Counted from the stretch's first letter, positions 19,899 to 28,715 are shown. The stretch is 42,863 nt of DNA from Ectopseudomonas oleovorans (GCF_003052605.1 NZ_QASO01000030.1:66334-109196), one strand, 5' to 3'. Notes: a model not told the origin generated them from the sequence alone. Translations and numbers: made by a program.

Positions 19899-20489
19899 TT
19901 ATGAGCCCGTCTTCGCCAGCTCTGCTGGCGGACGATAATGGCCGGTAATGCGATAGCTGAAGAGGATGTCCTCCTCCTGCGTACCACGGCCGATGTTGTG
20001 CAGAATCAGCGGCACACCCGTTGCCGCCCGATGATCGCTGACGATACCGATATGCGTGAGACCACGGCCCAGATCCCAGGTGACGATATCGCCCGGCCGA
20101 TACGCCGAAGCCGCCTGGCTAAGCGGCAGCGACCAGCCCTGACGCTTGAACCAGGTCATCAGGTTGGGCACACGGCGGTGGTCAATATTGCTGTCCGGGC
20201 GATTCAGCCCCCAGTTCTTCGGATAGACGGAGAAGCTGCCGCGCATGTCGCGGTGCACCGCTTCCTGCAAGTCCAGCCCCTGCTGGCGCAGTGCGCGGAT
20301 CACCACGTCGGTGCAGACCCCTGTGGCCATCGGCACATCACCACCGGGATAGCTCAACTGGCGGTAGGCCGGGTCATAGCTCAGCGTCACACCGATCTGC
20401 TGGCGTGCATCGCGCACCAGCTTTTCAGCTTCGATGGCCTGTGCGGCCAGCGCCAGTGACCAGAGCAACAGCAGAATCAGCCCGCGCAT
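19899..20489 (-). CDS. Secreted DUF1287 protein
   Basis: This 196-aa protein has a clear signal peptide, MRGLILLLLWSLALAAQA, with cleavage near residue 18. The mature part shows the DUF1287 (YiiX/YijF-like) pattern: GVCTDVVIRALRQQGLDLQE, then PGDIVTWDLGRGLTHIGIVSD and LILHNIGRGTQEEDIL. The Cys-to-His layout resembles NlpC/P60 papain-like folds, so a periplasmic peptidase or amidase is possible (inference; activity unproven). It starts 9 bp after the stop of the ATP-NAD kinase-like gene and is likely translated from the same mRNA. It ends 137 bp before the ABC exporter gene. Confidence 0.85.
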   Translation of the reverse strand: MRGLILLLLWSLALAAQAIEAEKLVRDARQQIGVTLSYDPAYRQLSYPGGDVPMATGVCTDVVIRALRQQGLDLQEAVHRDMRGSFSVYPKNWGLNRPDSNIDHRRVPNLMTWFKRQGWSLPLSQAASAYRPGDIVTWDLGRGLTHIGIVSDHRAATGVPLILHNIGRGTQEEDILFSYRITGHYRPPAELAKTGS

Positions 20490-20498
20490 CTCGCTCTC

Positions 20499-21614
20499 CT
20501 ATCGCGCCAGAGGGTACAGCAACTCTTCCCTGTAACCGGCCCAGACCCGTATGGCATCGGGAAAGGCGTCGTCCAGCGTCACGTCGCCGCTGTCGACCAG
20601 CAGCGGCCGGCCATTCAGTGTCGCCAGCTTGCGCTTGGTCGCCACCACACGCAGGCGCTCCAGGCCGACCGCACGCAGCACACGGGGGCTGATCTGCTGG
20701 TTGCCACGCCCGATGACATGACCCTGCCCCCCGATGGCGGTGACCAGCAAGTAGGTCGGATGCGCCTCGACCAGGGCGAACAGCTCGGCCTCGTTGACGT
20801 CACGGGCGATCACCTGGCCGTCCTCGATCACATCGACGCCCAGCAAGGTGGTGTCCAGCCCGAGATTCTGCGCCAGGCCATGCAAGGTCGAACCGGGGCC
20901 AAATACATAACGCACACCGGGCTCCCATTCAGCCTCCAGCCAGGCAGCCAGATCAGCCAGCACCAGCTCTTCGGACTCCACGCCGCCCTGCTTGACCGCC
21001 TGCACGTAACCGCCCTCCTGCGGCACGCACAACTCGCCGTACCAGCGCGCGGTAACGCGCCCCTCACGCAGGGCATTCTCGTCGATGTCACGCACCTCGC
21101 CGCTGGCCAGACGAACCAAACCGCCTTCGACCAGGCGCGCCGTCAGCTCACCGGCCGCTCGCGGGCTAATGGCGTACACCCCGGACTGGATCTTCACCCC
21201 CGCCGGAATGCCCAGCACCGGCTGCCCGTCCCTGATCACGGCACATACATCACGCGCAGTGCCATCGCCACCGGCAAATAGAATCAGTGCCGCACCGGCG
21301 TCCTGCAGGTGTTGCACAGCACGACGGGTGTCGTCGGCCGTGCTGGGCTCGTCGCCCAACTGTCCCAGCAGACGATGCTCAAAGCCCATCTGCGCCAACA
21401 AATCGCCGCCCATGGCACCGGGATAGGTGACGAACTCAATGCGCTCACGCAGCGCCAACAGTTGCTCCAGCGCCGTGCGCGTACGCTGCGCAGCCTTCGG
21501 TTCAACGCCGAGTGCCAGGGCCTGCTCGGCCACGCCGTCGCTGCCCTTGAGTGCAGCCGGGCCACCCAGCCCGGCCAGAGGGTTGATGATCAGACCTATA
21601 TGAAAACGCGACAT
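20499..21614 (-). CDS. ATP-NAD kinase family protein
   Basis: This 371-aa protein is related to NAD kinases but longer than NadK (about 295 aa). It shows GLIINPLAGLGGP (7-19), the kinase GGDGT motif in LILFAGGDGTARDV, and GIPAGVKIQSGVYA. The C-terminal part has TAIGGQGHVIGRGNQQIS, typical of the AcoX-like/YegS-like long form. The reaction is unknown; NAD phosphorylation should not be assumed because a canonical nadK is normally elsewhere. The ATG at 21614 has GAGGAAGGC just upstream, so a 57-codon longer frame was rejected. It is followed by the DUF1287 gene 9 bp later. Confidence 0.85.
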   Translation of the reverse strand: MSRFHIGLIINPLAGLGGPAALKGSDGVAEQALALGVEPKAAQRTRTALEQLLALRERIEFVTYPGAMGGDLLAQMGFEHRLLGQLGDEPSTADDTRRAVQHLQDAGAALILFAGGDGTARDVCAVIRDGQPVLGIPAGVKIQSGVYAISPRAAGELTARLVEGGLVRLASGEVRDIDENALREGRVTARWYGELCVPQEGGYVQAVKQGGVESEELVLADLAAWLEAEWEPGVRYVFGPGSTLHGLAQNLGLDTTLLGVDVIEDGQVIARDVNEAELFALVEAHPTYLLVTAIGGQGHVIGRGNQQISPRVLRAVGLERLRVVATKRKLATLNGRPLLVDSGDVTLDDAFPDAIRVWAGYREELLYPLAR

Positions 21615-21762
21615 GCCTTCCTCAATTACCGGCAGACTGGCATGCAGCCTGCTTGTACCTGCTCTGCGTTGCCGGCGTGACGGTTTTCCGTACACCTTCA
21701 CTGTCACCGCACCTTCATCCGGCACCACTAGACTGCGCGCAGAATCGATGAGGAGACAGGCC

Positions 21763-21942
21763 ATGAGCTTGCACAACACTGCCAATCAGCCGCAACACCT
21801 GAACAACCACGCCCGCCCAACGCCGATCGGTGGCTTCATCATCGACGCTCAGGGGCGCGAAGTGCCGATCACCGAAGCGATGATCCAGCAGGCCTGCCAG
21901 CTTCTGGAACAAAGCCAGCAGAACCGTCCACAGAAACGCTGA
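21763..21942 (+). CDS. Small conserved protein of unknown function
   Basis: The 59-aa product begins MSLHNTANQPQHLNNHARP and contains GGFIIDAQGREVPITEAMIQ. It has no signal peptide or membrane segment; the last half is predicted helical and polar (QACQLLEQSQQN). The start has AGGAG 8 bases upstream; a longer in-frame start inside the divergent gene lacks support. The PIGGFIIDAQGREVPITE stretch reads like a compact conserved domain, and I recall similar short proteins in other Pseudomonas at this place. Function unknown. Confidence 0.7.
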   Translation: MSLHNTANQPQHLNNHARPTPIGGFIIDAQGREVPITEAMIQQACQLLEQSQQNRPQKR

Positions 21943-21989
21943 AAAAACTCAGCCGGGCTGCCCGCTCGTGGCAGTCCATCGTTCATCCA

Positions 21990-22388
21990 TCATGGCTCGC
22001 GCGGCGCGAACTTCAGCGACACCGAGTTGATGCAGTAACGCAAACCGGTCGGACGCGGCCCATCAGGAAAGACGTGGCCCAGGTGCGCATCGCATTTGGC
22101 GCATCTGACCTCGATACGCTGCATGCCATGGCTGAAGTCATCCAGCTCACGGATCACCGTCGCACTGAGCGGCTGAAAATAGCTGGGCCAGCCGCAACCG
22201 GAATCGTACTTGGCGGCGGAGTCGAACAGCGCCTCGCCACAACAGACACAGTGATAGACGCCCGCCACCTTGCTGTCGTGATATTGCCCGGTAAAAGGCC
22301 TTTCGGTGCCGCCCAGGCGGCAGACGTGGAACTGTTCCGGCGACAACACTTCACGCCAGGCATCCAGGGATTTCTCGACTTTATCCAC
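21990..22388 (-). CDS. msrB: Peptide-methionine (R)-S-oxide reductase
   Basis: MsrB repairs methionine-R-sulfoxide in proteins using thioredoxin. It has 132 aa. Zinc ligands are in HCVCCG and CAKCD (Cys47/50 and 96/99). The catalytic cysteine is in RYCINSVS (Cys119), with a second Cys in [11 protein letters not shown] (Cys65). The GTG at 22388 is chosen because conserved sequence starts there, GAGGAGGG lies 9 bases upstream, and the resulting length matches the family. It is divergent from the aminotransferase gene. Confidence 0.95.
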   Translation of the reverse strand: MDKVEKSLDAWREVLSPEQFHVCRLGGTERPFTGQYHDSKVAGVYHCVCCGEALFDSAAKYDSGCGWPSYFQPLSATVIRELDDFSHGMQRIEVRCAKCDAHLGHVFPDGPRPTGLRYCINSVSLKFAPREP

Positions 22389-22558
22389 GGACTGCTTCCC
22401 TCCTCGTAAAAAAGCCCGACCGACAGCTTTGCCAGGGTCAGGCTGCAACGTATGATTCGTGCCCAGTCTGTCACCCGCCCTGCGGGCTGCCAAGGTTCCG
22501 CCAGAGGATACTTTTGCAGCGTGATTCAGCGGGTCATCCACCGAATGGGATTTCTCAC

Positions 22559-23770
22559 ATGCAGGTCAGCAAATCGAACAAGCTCGCCAACGTCTGCTAC
22601 GACATTCGCGGGCCGGTGCTCAAGCACGCCAAGCGTCTGGAGGAGGAAGGCCACCGCATCCTCAAGCTGAACATCGGCAACCCGGCGCCGTTCGGTTTCG
22701 AGGCACCGGAAGAAATCCTCCAGGACGTCATCCGCAACCTGCCCACTGCCCAGGGCTACAGCGACTCCAAGGGCCTGTTCAGCGCGCGCAAGGCGGTGAT
22801 GCAGTATTACCAGCAGAAGCAGGTCGAAGGCGTCGGTATCGAGGACATCTACCTCGGCAACGGGGTGTCCGAGCTGATCGTGATGGCCATGCAGGCGCTG
22901 CTCAACAACGGTGACGAGGTGCTGATCCCGGCGCCGGATTACCCGCTGTGGACGGCTGCCGTGGCCCTCTCCGGCGGCAAGCCGGTGCATTACCTGTGCG
23001 ATGAACAGGCCGGCTGGTTCCCGGATATCGCCGACATGCGTGCCAAGATCACGCCGAACACCAAGGCCCTGGTGCTGATCAACCCGAACAACCCCACCGG
23101 CGCGGTGTACTCGCGCGAAGTGCTGCAGGACATCGTCGAGCTGGCGCGCCAGCACAACCTGGTGATCTTCTCCGACGAGATCTACGACAAGATCCTCTAC
23201 GACGACGCCGTGCACATCAGCACCGCCTCGCTGGCCCCGGACGTGCTATGCCTGACCTTCAACGGCCTGTCCAAGAGCTACCGCGTGGCCGGTTTCCGCT
23301 CCGGCTGGGTGGCCATCTCCGGGCCCAAGCACAAGGCGCAGAGCTATATCGAAGGCCTGGACATCCTGGCCAACATGCGCCTGTGCGCCAACGTGCCGAG
23401 CCAGCATGCGATCCAGACCGCGCTCGGTGGCTACCAGAGCATCAATGACCTGGTGCTGCCCAACGGCCGCCTGCTGGAACAACGCAACCGCGCCTGGGAA
23501 CTGCTCAACGACATTCCCGGGGTCAGCTGCGTCAAGCCCATGGGCGCGCTATACGCCTTCCCGAAGATCGACCCCAAGGTCTGCCCGATCCACAACGACG
23601 AGAAGTTCGTCCTCGACCTGCTGCTCTCGGAGAAGCTGCTGATCGTCCAGGGCACCGCCTTCAACTGGCCATGGCCGGATCACTTCCGCGTGGTCACCCT
23701 GCCGCGCGTCGACGACCTGGAGCAGGCCATCGGCCGCATCGGCAACTTCCTTAAGGGCTACAGCCAGTAA
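22559..23770 (+). CDS. alaA: AlaA-type pyridoxal-phosphate aminotransferase
   Basis: This 403-aa fold-type I aminotransferase is close to E. coli AlaA, which makes alanine from pyruvate and glutamate. The PLP lysine is in [17 protein letters not shown] (Lys239). Other marks are [17 protein letters not shown] (37-53), [11 protein letters not shown] and [12 protein letters not shown] (174-185). The ATG at 22559 is where the conserved N-terminus starts ([15 protein letters not shown]); its ribosome-binding site is weak. The next gene on this strand starts 6 bp after the stop, so the two are probably one transcription unit. Specificity for alanine is inferred. Confidence 0.9.
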   Translation: MQVSKSNKLANVCYDIRGPVLKHAKRLEEEGHRILKLNIGNPAPFGFEAPEEILQDVIRNLPTAQGYSDSKGLFSARKAVMQYYQQKQVEGVGIEDIYLGNGVSELIVMAMQALLNNGDEVLIPAPDYPLWTAAVALSGGKPVHYLCDEQAGWFPDIADMRAKITPNTKALVLINPNNPTGAVYSREVLQDIVELARQHNLVIFSDEIYDKILYDDAVHISTASLAPDVLCLTFNGLSKSYRVAGFRSGWVAISGPKHKAQSYIEGLDILANMRLCANVPSQHAIQTALGGYQSINDLVLPNGRLLEQRNRAWELLNDIPGVSCVKPMGALYAFPKIDPKVCPIHNDEKFVLDLLLSEKLLIVQGTAFNWPWPDHFRVVTLPRVDDLEQAIGRIGNFLKGYSQ

Positions 23771-23776
23771 GCCGAC

Positions 23777-24223
23777 ATGGATCTGCAGATCGACGACTTC
23801 TACAAGGATGCCGCCAGCGGCCTGCTCATGCTCTATCAGGCCTTCCCGCGCAAGATGGCGCTGTACGTGGAAGACCTGATCGGGCGTGAGGAGCCGGACG
23901 AATTCGGCCTGCCCAGCAAGCGTCACCAGGCCTGCCTCGGCGCGCTGCTGTGGCTGGCCGAGGAAGGCTATCTGCGTTTCGAGTCGACCATCGCTTACGA
24001 CGCGTTGGATCAGGCGGTGCTCAGCGAGAAAGGTTTTCTGCGCCTGTCACGCGCCATTCCCCACGCTTTGCGCGAGGGTGAAGTGCTGCCGCCAAGCGTG
24101 CGCCGCGTACATGCCACATTGGCATTTCAGCTGCGCGAGGCCCTGGCCCAGCAGCACGGCGAGCGCACCGCCCGCCTCACTCGTCTGCTGTTCGAGAGTA
24201 CGCTACAAGGTCAAGAGACATAG
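23777..24223 (+). CDS. Conserved protein of unknown function
   Basis: This 148-aa cytosolic protein has no signal or membrane segment. It begins MDLQIDDFYKDAASGLLMLYQAFPRK and contains GLPSKRHQACLGALLWLAEEGYLRFE, which looks like a winged-helix-type fold. It has a C-terminal helical stretch rich in Arg and Leu. I recall homologues between the aminotransferase and htpX in other Pseudomonas. It lies 6 bp downstream of alaA and 93 bp upstream of htpX, the latter gap holding a heat-shock-like promoter. No function can be given; DNA binding is only a possibility from the predicted fold. Confidence 0.8.
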   Translation: MDLQIDDFYKDAASGLLMLYQAFPRKMALYVEDLIGREEPDEFGLPSKRHQACLGALLWLAEEGYLRFESTIAYDALDQAVLSEKGFLRLSRAIPHALREGEVLPPSVRRVHATLAFQLREALAQQHGERTARLTRLLFESTLQGQET

Positions 24224-24240
24224 TTTGAAATAGTCGCTGG

Positions 24241-24270
24241 TTGAAAGCCCCGGGGGTGCGCCCTTATATA
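24241..24270 (+). promoter_or_regulatory. Predicted sigma32 (heat-shock) promoter of htpX
   Basis: TTGAAA (24241-24246), a 14-bp spacer and CCCTTATATA (24261-24270) match the sigma32 pattern CTTGAAA-N13-17-CCCCATNT well. The predicted start is about 40 nt before the htpX ATG. HtpX is a membrane-stress protease known to be heat-inducible in enterobacteria, which supports the reading. Confidence 0.7.
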
Positions 24271-24316
24271 GCCGGCATTACTCGTACGTCTTTCCCGTGA
24301 GGAGTCCGTTCACACC

Positions 24317-25189
24317 ATGATGCGCATTATGTTGTTCCTGGCCACCAACCTGGCGGTTCTGGTTATCGCCAGCATCACCCTCAAACTGCTGGGGGTCGAC
24401 CGCTTCACCGGCCAGAACCATGGCAGCCTACTGATTTTCTGCGCCGTGTTCGGTTTTGCCGGCTCGCTGGTGTCGCTGTTCATCTCCAAGTGGATGGCGA
24501 AGATGAGCACCGGCACACAGATCATCACCCAGCCACGCACCCGTCACGAACAGTGGCTGCTGCAGACCGTCGAGGAGCTGTCGCGCCAAGCCGGGATCAA
24601 GATGCCTGAAGTCGGCATCTTCCCGGCCTACGAGGCCAATGCCTTCGCCACCGGCTGGAACAAGAACGACGCACTGGTCGCGGTCAGCCAGGGTCTGCTC
24701 GAGCGTTTCTCCCCTGATGAAGTGCGTGCGGTACTGGCTCACGAGATCGGCCACGTTGCCAACGGCGATATGGTCACCCTGGCGCTGATCCAAGGCGTGG
24801 TGAACACCTTCGTCATGTTCTTCGCGCGCATCTTCGGCAACTTCGTCGACAAGGTGATCCTGAAGAACGAAGACGGCCATGGCATCGGCTACTTCGTCGC
24901 GACCATCTTCGCCGAGCTGGTACTGGGTATCCTGGCCAGCATCATCGTCATGTGGTTCTCGCGCAAACGCGAGTACAAGGCTGACGAAGCCGGTGCCCGC
25001 CTGGCCGGCACTGGCGCGATGATTGCCGCCCTGCAGCGCCTGCGTGCCGAGCAGGGTGTACCGGTGCAGATGCCCGACAGCCTGACCGCTTTCGGCATCA
25101 ACGGCGGCCTGAAGAACGGCCTGGCCGGTCTGCTGATGAGCCACCCGCCGCTGGAAGACCGCATCGAAGCGCTGCGCCGTCTGGGCTGA
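24317..25189 (+). CDS. htpX: Membrane zinc metalloprotease HtpX
   Basis: HtpX degrades damaged inner-membrane proteins together with FtsH (family knowledge). It has 290 aa. Two N-terminal membrane helices (about 5-25 and 37-58) are followed by the M48 protease core, with zinc motif HEIGH (142-146) and third ligand Glu224 in [14 protein letters not shown]. Two further hydrophobic segments lie at about 155-175 and 193-214. The tail [17 protein letters not shown] is the usual C-terminus. It is preceded by a sigma32-like promoter and followed by a bidirectional terminator shared with tpm. Confidence 0.96.
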   Translation: MMRIMLFLATNLAVLVIASITLKLLGVDRFTGQNHGSLLIFCAVFGFAGSLVSLFISKWMAKMSTGTQIITQPRTRHEQWLLQTVEELSRQAGIKMPEVGIFPAYEANAFATGWNKNDALVAVSQGLLERFSPDEVRAVLAHEIGHVANGDMVTLALIQGVVNTFVMFFARIFGNFVDKVILKNEDGHGIGYFVATIFAELVLGILASIIVMWFSRKREYKADEAGARLAGTGAMIAALQRLRAEQGVPVQMPDSLTAFGINGGLKNGLAGLLMSHPPLEDRIEALRRLG

Positions 25190-25203
25190 CCCTTCGACTG
25201 ACA

Positions 25204-25229
25204 AAAAGGCGACCTTCGGGTCGCCTTTT
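25204..25229. terminator. Bidirectional terminator between htpX and tpm
   Basis: An 11-bp stem (25204-25214 with 25219-25229) and a TTCG loop have A-rich and T-rich flanks, so it can work for both convergent genes: htpX from the left and tpm from the right. Confidence 0.85.
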
Positions 25230-25243
25230 GCATTGGGCTGCCG

Positions 25244-25900
25244 CTAGCGGCGGATCAGCCGAAAGACGTGCTCATCCACTGCCGTCAGACCGCTGTCAAT
25301 GAAACGCGGATTGCCCGTCAGCACATCCTTTTCCTCGACCTTGTGCAGCGTCCAGCCATCTGCAAAGTGCTGCTCCACCTCGGTGTCAGCGACCGAGAAT
25401 GGCGGACCATCCATTTTCGCCTGATCGTAAACCAGCGTAACCAGCAATCCCTGACAGGCAACGGGCACTATCGCCTGCAGATGGGCGACATAACGCTCGC
25501 GCATCGACGGCGGCAGCGCGATCAGGGCCGCCCGGTCATAAAAGGCCTGGCACCCGGCGACATCCGCATGACTCAGGGCGAAGAAATCGCCACACAGAAT
25601 CTGCAACTCACCCGCCTGATAGACCTTGAACGCCCCGCGCTGTGACACCTGCGGCTGCACATCACGCTCGTTGAAGAAATCCTCCACGGCCCGCTCGGCC
25701 AGCTCGACACCAATGACCGGGTGGCCCTGCTCCGCCAGCCAGACCATGTCCAGGCTCTTGCCACACAGCGGCACCAGCACCGCCGCGCCTTTTGCCAGGC
25801 CAAGCGCAGACCAGTGACGACGCAGGTAACCGTTGACCTTCTCCTGATGGAAACCGATTTGATTGCGCGCCCAGCGCTCCTGCCAGAAAGCATCGTGCAT
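25244..25900 (-). CDS. tpm: Thiopurine S-methyltransferase
   Basis: This 218-aa SAM-dependent methyltransferase starts [19 protein letters not shown], the bacterial TPMT signature, and has the SAM-binding region [20 protein letters not shown] near 41-60. A second motif is [20 protein letters not shown]. In Pseudomonas, Tpm also methylates tellurite and selenium compounds (known for P. syringae Tpm). It converges on htpX. The ATG has AGGGGAT upstream. Confidence 0.95.
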   Translation of the reverse strand: MHDAFWQERWARNQIGFHQEKVNGYLRRHWSALGLAKGAAVLVPLCGKSLDMVWLAEQGHPVIGVELAERAVEDFFNERDVQPQVSQRGAFKVYQAGELQILCGDFFALSHADVAGCQAFYDRAALIALPPSMRERYVAHLQAIVPVACQGLLVTLVYDQAKMDGPPFSVADTEVEQHFADGWTLHKVEEKDVLTGNPRFIDSGLTAVDEHVFRLIRR

Positions 25901-25955
25901 CTCTTATCCCCTCACCTAAACTGAAAAAACACCCCAAAGCTAACGAATCGCCATC

Positions 25956-26726
25956 ATGCTCTCACGTCATTCACTCTGCCTGACAGGGCTGCTCCTGACG
26001 GCCACACCAGCTCTCTGCGCAGAAGAAAGTCTACCGTACGCCTCGACACCAGCCTTGAGGAGCCGTATCAGGTAGCGGTCGATGGCGAATTGGCCGGTCA
26101 GTCGGTAACGGCTCTCGAATGCATCTTCGAGCATTTGCAGCAACCCTATCGCATCCAGCTCACATCAGTGAGCCGAGCGCGGCAGAATGTCAGCCGACAT
26201 ATCGCCGATGGTTTCTTCAGCTCCGCCCCAGACAGCCAGGTCGATGGCTACGCGCAGCTGTCCGCCCCGCTTCTGATGGAGAAATGGTACTGGTATGCCC
26301 AGGATCCGCTGATCCTCAACAAGCCGATTTGGGACCGCGAGCTGCGCATCGGCAGCGTGCGGGGAAGCAACAGCATGACCTGGCTGGAGGCTCGCGGCAT
26401 CGCCGTAGCGCAGAAGGTACCGTGCCTGGAGCAATTGATCGAATTGCTGCAACGTGGGCGCATCGATCTTTTCCTAGCCGATGACAATGCAATGCGTAGC
26501 GCCCTCTCTGAGCAGCCATCCCAACAGGGTCTGCAGCGACGCTTCGTACGCTCCTCACCACTGGGCGTCTATTTCTCTCACGATTTCCTGCAGCACCACC
26601 CTGATTTCCTCAGCGCCTTCAACCGTCAGGTCGAACACTGTGCCCCCCGAAGGTAGCGCGCTGACTGAAGCCGAAGCCCATTATCTGCGCCAGTTGACCG
26701 CCCAGCATCTGAAGCGCTGGGCCTAG
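25956..26726 (+). pseudogene. Frameshifted family-3 periplasmic solute-binding protein gene
   Basis: Three frames are needed to read one protein. The first is a signal peptide, MLSRHSLCLTGLLLTATPALCA (from 25956), which runs into a stop. From about 26036, in another frame, comes VRLDTSLEEPYQVAVDGE, then SAPLLMEKWYWYAQ, LRIGSVRGSNSMTWLE and IDLFLADDNAMRSAL, a bacterial family-3 (SBP_bac_3) type body. After a run of six C (26643-26648) a third frame gives GSALTEAEAHYLRQLTAQ and stops at 26726. Two indels make it a pseudogene. The TAG stop is made by a small palindromic element. The ligand is unknown; no transporter genes are adjacent. Confidence 0.8.
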
Positions 26727-26777
26727 GGTCTGTTGCCGTTTCGACGCGAGCCGCGCGCGAAACGGCAACAGACCCTA
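26724..26777. mobile_element. Minimal palindromic element, second copy
   Basis: Perfect 18-bp inverted ends, GGGTCTGTTGCCGTTTCG (26726-26743) and complement (26758-26775), are separated by only 14 bp and flanked by TA on each side. They match the ends of the 16636-16904 element, so this is an internally deleted copy. It would fold into a hairpin of 20 bp or more counting flanks, and separates two decaying genes. Confidence 0.75.
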
Positions 26778-26779
26778 GC

Positions 26780-27238
26780 ATGACGAACTGTTGAACGCCC
26801 TTCGCCAGGTAGCCACGCGCAATACGAGCATGGAGCGCATTAACGAACTGGACCGGCAATGGCTGCGTGAGCTCCTGCTTGAGGAAAAGCCACTGATCCG
26901 TCGCCTGCAGCAGACGCCACCATCACGCCTGATGACCAACATAGCGCGTCAACATCACCTCCTGCTCAATAAGATCTTCCGCACTCAGCGACCACTCCGG
27001 CCAATTAGTCGCCATCAGCGATGGTCACCAGCGATTATTGGCAAGCTGACGAAGATGACTTTCGACAAGCCATGCGCCTGGCCAGATCCATATCGGCGAT
27101 ATCGAGTACGATGGTTCGACCCAGAGCTTTCAGAGCAAGGTTTCTGCGCCTATTCACGACCCACGGGATGGGCAGTTTCTCGGCGTGCTCAGCCTGGGCA
27201 TCAATATCGAGACCGCGTTTGGCGCCAACCTGCGCTAA
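26780..27238 (+). pseudogene. Fragmented Cache/PDC-like sensor domain gene
   Basis: A periplasmic sensor-like sequence is readable only across four frames. The stretches are LRQVATRNTSMERINELD with IARQHHLLLNKIF; SDHSGQLVAISD; VTSDYWQADEDDFRQA; and HIGDIEYDGSTQSFQSKVSA to GVLSLGINIETAFGANLR-stop (27238). The T-S-D-Y-W-Q-x-D-E and H-I-G-D-x-E-x-D patterns recall PDC/Cache domains of stand-alone sensors. At least three frameshifts are present, and no signal peptide is found. The 5' end abuts the small palindromic element, so a truncated N-terminus is likely. Family call is from memory and moderate. Confidence 0.6.
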
Positions 27239-27330
27239 ACATCTAACCAGTCGATTGATACCGCGGAAAAACATCATTATTAATCGATGAAGACCTCGGA
27301 GAAAATGTGAGCACATTTCTGGAGGTCGTC

Positions 27331-28098
27331 ATGCTGCCCAGCCTGTTCATTTCCCATGGTTCCCCCATGTTGGCCCTGGAGCCCGGTGCCAGCGGCCCGG
27401 CGCTGGCCAAACTGGCCGCCGATATACCCAGACCCAACGCCATAGTGGTGGTGTCGGCGCACTGGGAAAGCCAGCGCCTGCTGCTGACGGCGGGCGAACA
27501 CCCGCAGACCTGGCACGACTTCGGCGGCTTTCCAGCCGAGCTGTATGCGGTGCAGTATCCGGCCCCCGGCGCACCGAAGCTGGCCGAGCAGATCGCCCAG
27601 CAACTGAACGACGTGGGTCTGTCCGCACAGCTCGATGCGCAACGCCCCTTCGACCATGGTGCTTGGGTGCCACTGTCGCTGATGTATCCGCAAGCCGACA
27701 TCCCTGTTCTGCAGCTATCGCTACCCAGCCGCCTCGGCCCCGAGTTGCAGACCCGCGTGGGCCGTGCTCTGGCCAGCCTGCGTGCACAAGGCATCCTGCT
27801 AATTGGCTCCGGCAGCATCACCCATAACCTGGGCGAGCTGAACTGGCGTGCCGGCCCGGACGTCATCACACCCTGGGCCAAGGCGTTTCGCGACTGGGTG
27901 GTGGAAAAGCTCGAAGCGAACGACGAAGAGGCCTTGCACCATTACCGACTGCTGGCGCCGAATGCCGTACGCAATCACCCTACCGAAGAACATCTGCTAC
28001 CGCTGTTCTTCGCACGTGGTGCTGGCGGTACCTTCACGATTGAGCACAGCGGTTTCACCTACGGCGCCCTGGGGATGGATATCTATCGCTTCGGTTAG
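27331..28098 (+). CDS. DODA-type extradiol ring-cleavage dioxygenase
   Basis: This 255-aa protein of the class III extradiol dioxygenase family (LigB superfamily) is close to YgiD, a 4,5-DOPA dioxygenase. Metal-site candidates are His9 in FISHGSPM and the histidine in VVVSAHWES. Further conserved histidines are in FDHGAWVPL and EHSGFTYG. The natural substrate is unknown. The ATG at 27331 has GGAGG six bases upstream; the GTG at 27307 would add eight poorly conserved residues. It is the one intact gene in a decaying 2.7-kb stretch. Its 3' end overlaps the frame of a TetR remnant on the other strand. Confidence 0.9.
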   Translation: MLPSLFISHGSPMLALEPGASGPALAKLAADIPRPNAIVVVSAHWESQRLLLTAGEHPQTWHDFGGFPAELYAVQYPAPGAPKLAEQIAQQLNDVGLSAQLDAQRPFDHGAWVPLSLMYPQADIPVLQLSLPSRLGPELQTRVGRALASLRAQGILLIGSGSITHNLGELNWRAGPDVITPWAKAFRDWVVEKLEANDEEALHHYRLLAPNAVRNHPTEEHLLPLFFARGAGGTFTIEHSGFTYGALGMDIYRFG

Positions 28099-28332
28099 CC
28101 ACTTTTTTCACGCTATCCCAGACGATCTGCGCCAGTAGCTCGCGGCACTCGCCCAGCTCGTTCTGGGTGCGGCCAGCCAGCCAGTTGCGCGCCAGGTCAT
28201 GCGTCGGGCCGATCACCACCGAGGCGAAACAGTCATCAGGCAGCGCCTTGAACAGTCCCTGCCGACGGTACTCGGCGAGCGCCGTGAGAATCTGTGCGAA
28301 ATACTGGCGATTGGCTTCGCGCAGTGCATCGC
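28055..28332 (-). pseudogene. Remnant of a TetR-family regulator (C-terminal domain only)
   Basis: On the minus strand, NRQYFAQILTALAEYRRQGL followed by LPDDCFASVVIGPTHDLARN and WLAGRTQNELGECRELLAQI looks like the ligand-binding C-terminal helices of TetR regulators. The DNA-binding N-terminal half is missing: in its place, starting near 28333, lies the truncated 5' edge of a thioesterase gene on the opposite strand. The frame runs into the end of the dioxygenase gene. Without the helix-turn-helix it cannot regulate. The boundary is approximate. Confidence 0.6.
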
Positions 28333-28339
28333 CCCGCCG

Positions 28340-28678
28340 ATGGTCGAGCTGCGCCCCGGCTATGCCGAGGTCCGCTTCGCCAAACATCGTGAAGTGCTGA
28401 ATCATATCGGTAGGGTGCATGCCATCGCCCTGTGCAATGCTGCCGAACTTGCCGCCGGCAGCATGACCGACGCCTCCATTCCTAACGGTTGCCGCTGGAT
28501 TCCCAAAGGGATGACGGTGGAATACCTGGCCAAGGCCGACGGAGACATCCGCACGGTTGCCGCTGGCAGCGCGGTGGATTGGGATCAGACCGGCGACATC
28601 AAGGTGCCGGTGATGGCCTACGTCGGTGACAAGCCGGTGTTCCGCGCCGAAATCACCATGTGCGTCAGCCAGGCCTGA
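28340..28678 (+). pseudogene. DUF4442 hotdog thioesterase, N-terminally truncated
   Basis: The readable product starts at MVELRPGYAEVRFAKHREV and continues with LNHIGRVHAIALCNAAELAA, WIPKGMTVEYLAKA and VPVMAYVGDKPVFRAEITM. This is the DUF4442/PaaI-like hotdog core that hydrolyses acyl-CoA in relatives. Full-length members carry about 35-40 more residues at the N-terminus, absent here; the open frame upstream is instead antisense TetR sequence. An ATG at 28340 could give a 112-aa protein, but no ribosome-binding site is seen. It could be a truncated but partly folded product; pseudogene is the more likely reading. Confidence 0.65.
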
Positions 28679-28682
28679 AATG

Positions 28683-28709
28683 CAGAGGCCCGTCATCGAC
28701 GGGCCTCTG
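28683..28709. terminator. Bidirectional hairpin between the thioesterase remnant and the reductase
   Basis: A perfect 12-bp stem (CAGAGGCCCGTC, 28683-28694, with 28698-28709) has a 3-nt loop. It lies 4 bp after the thioesterase stop and 6 bp before the end of the convergent reductase gene. T-runs are weak on both sides. Confidence 0.7.
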
Positions 28710-28715
28710 TTCCAC

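Noticed and set aside
28199..28678. A 159-aa intact thioesterase starting at 28199
   Set aside because: The first 47 codons are antisense TetR sequence, unlike any hotdog N-terminus; truncation is the better reading.
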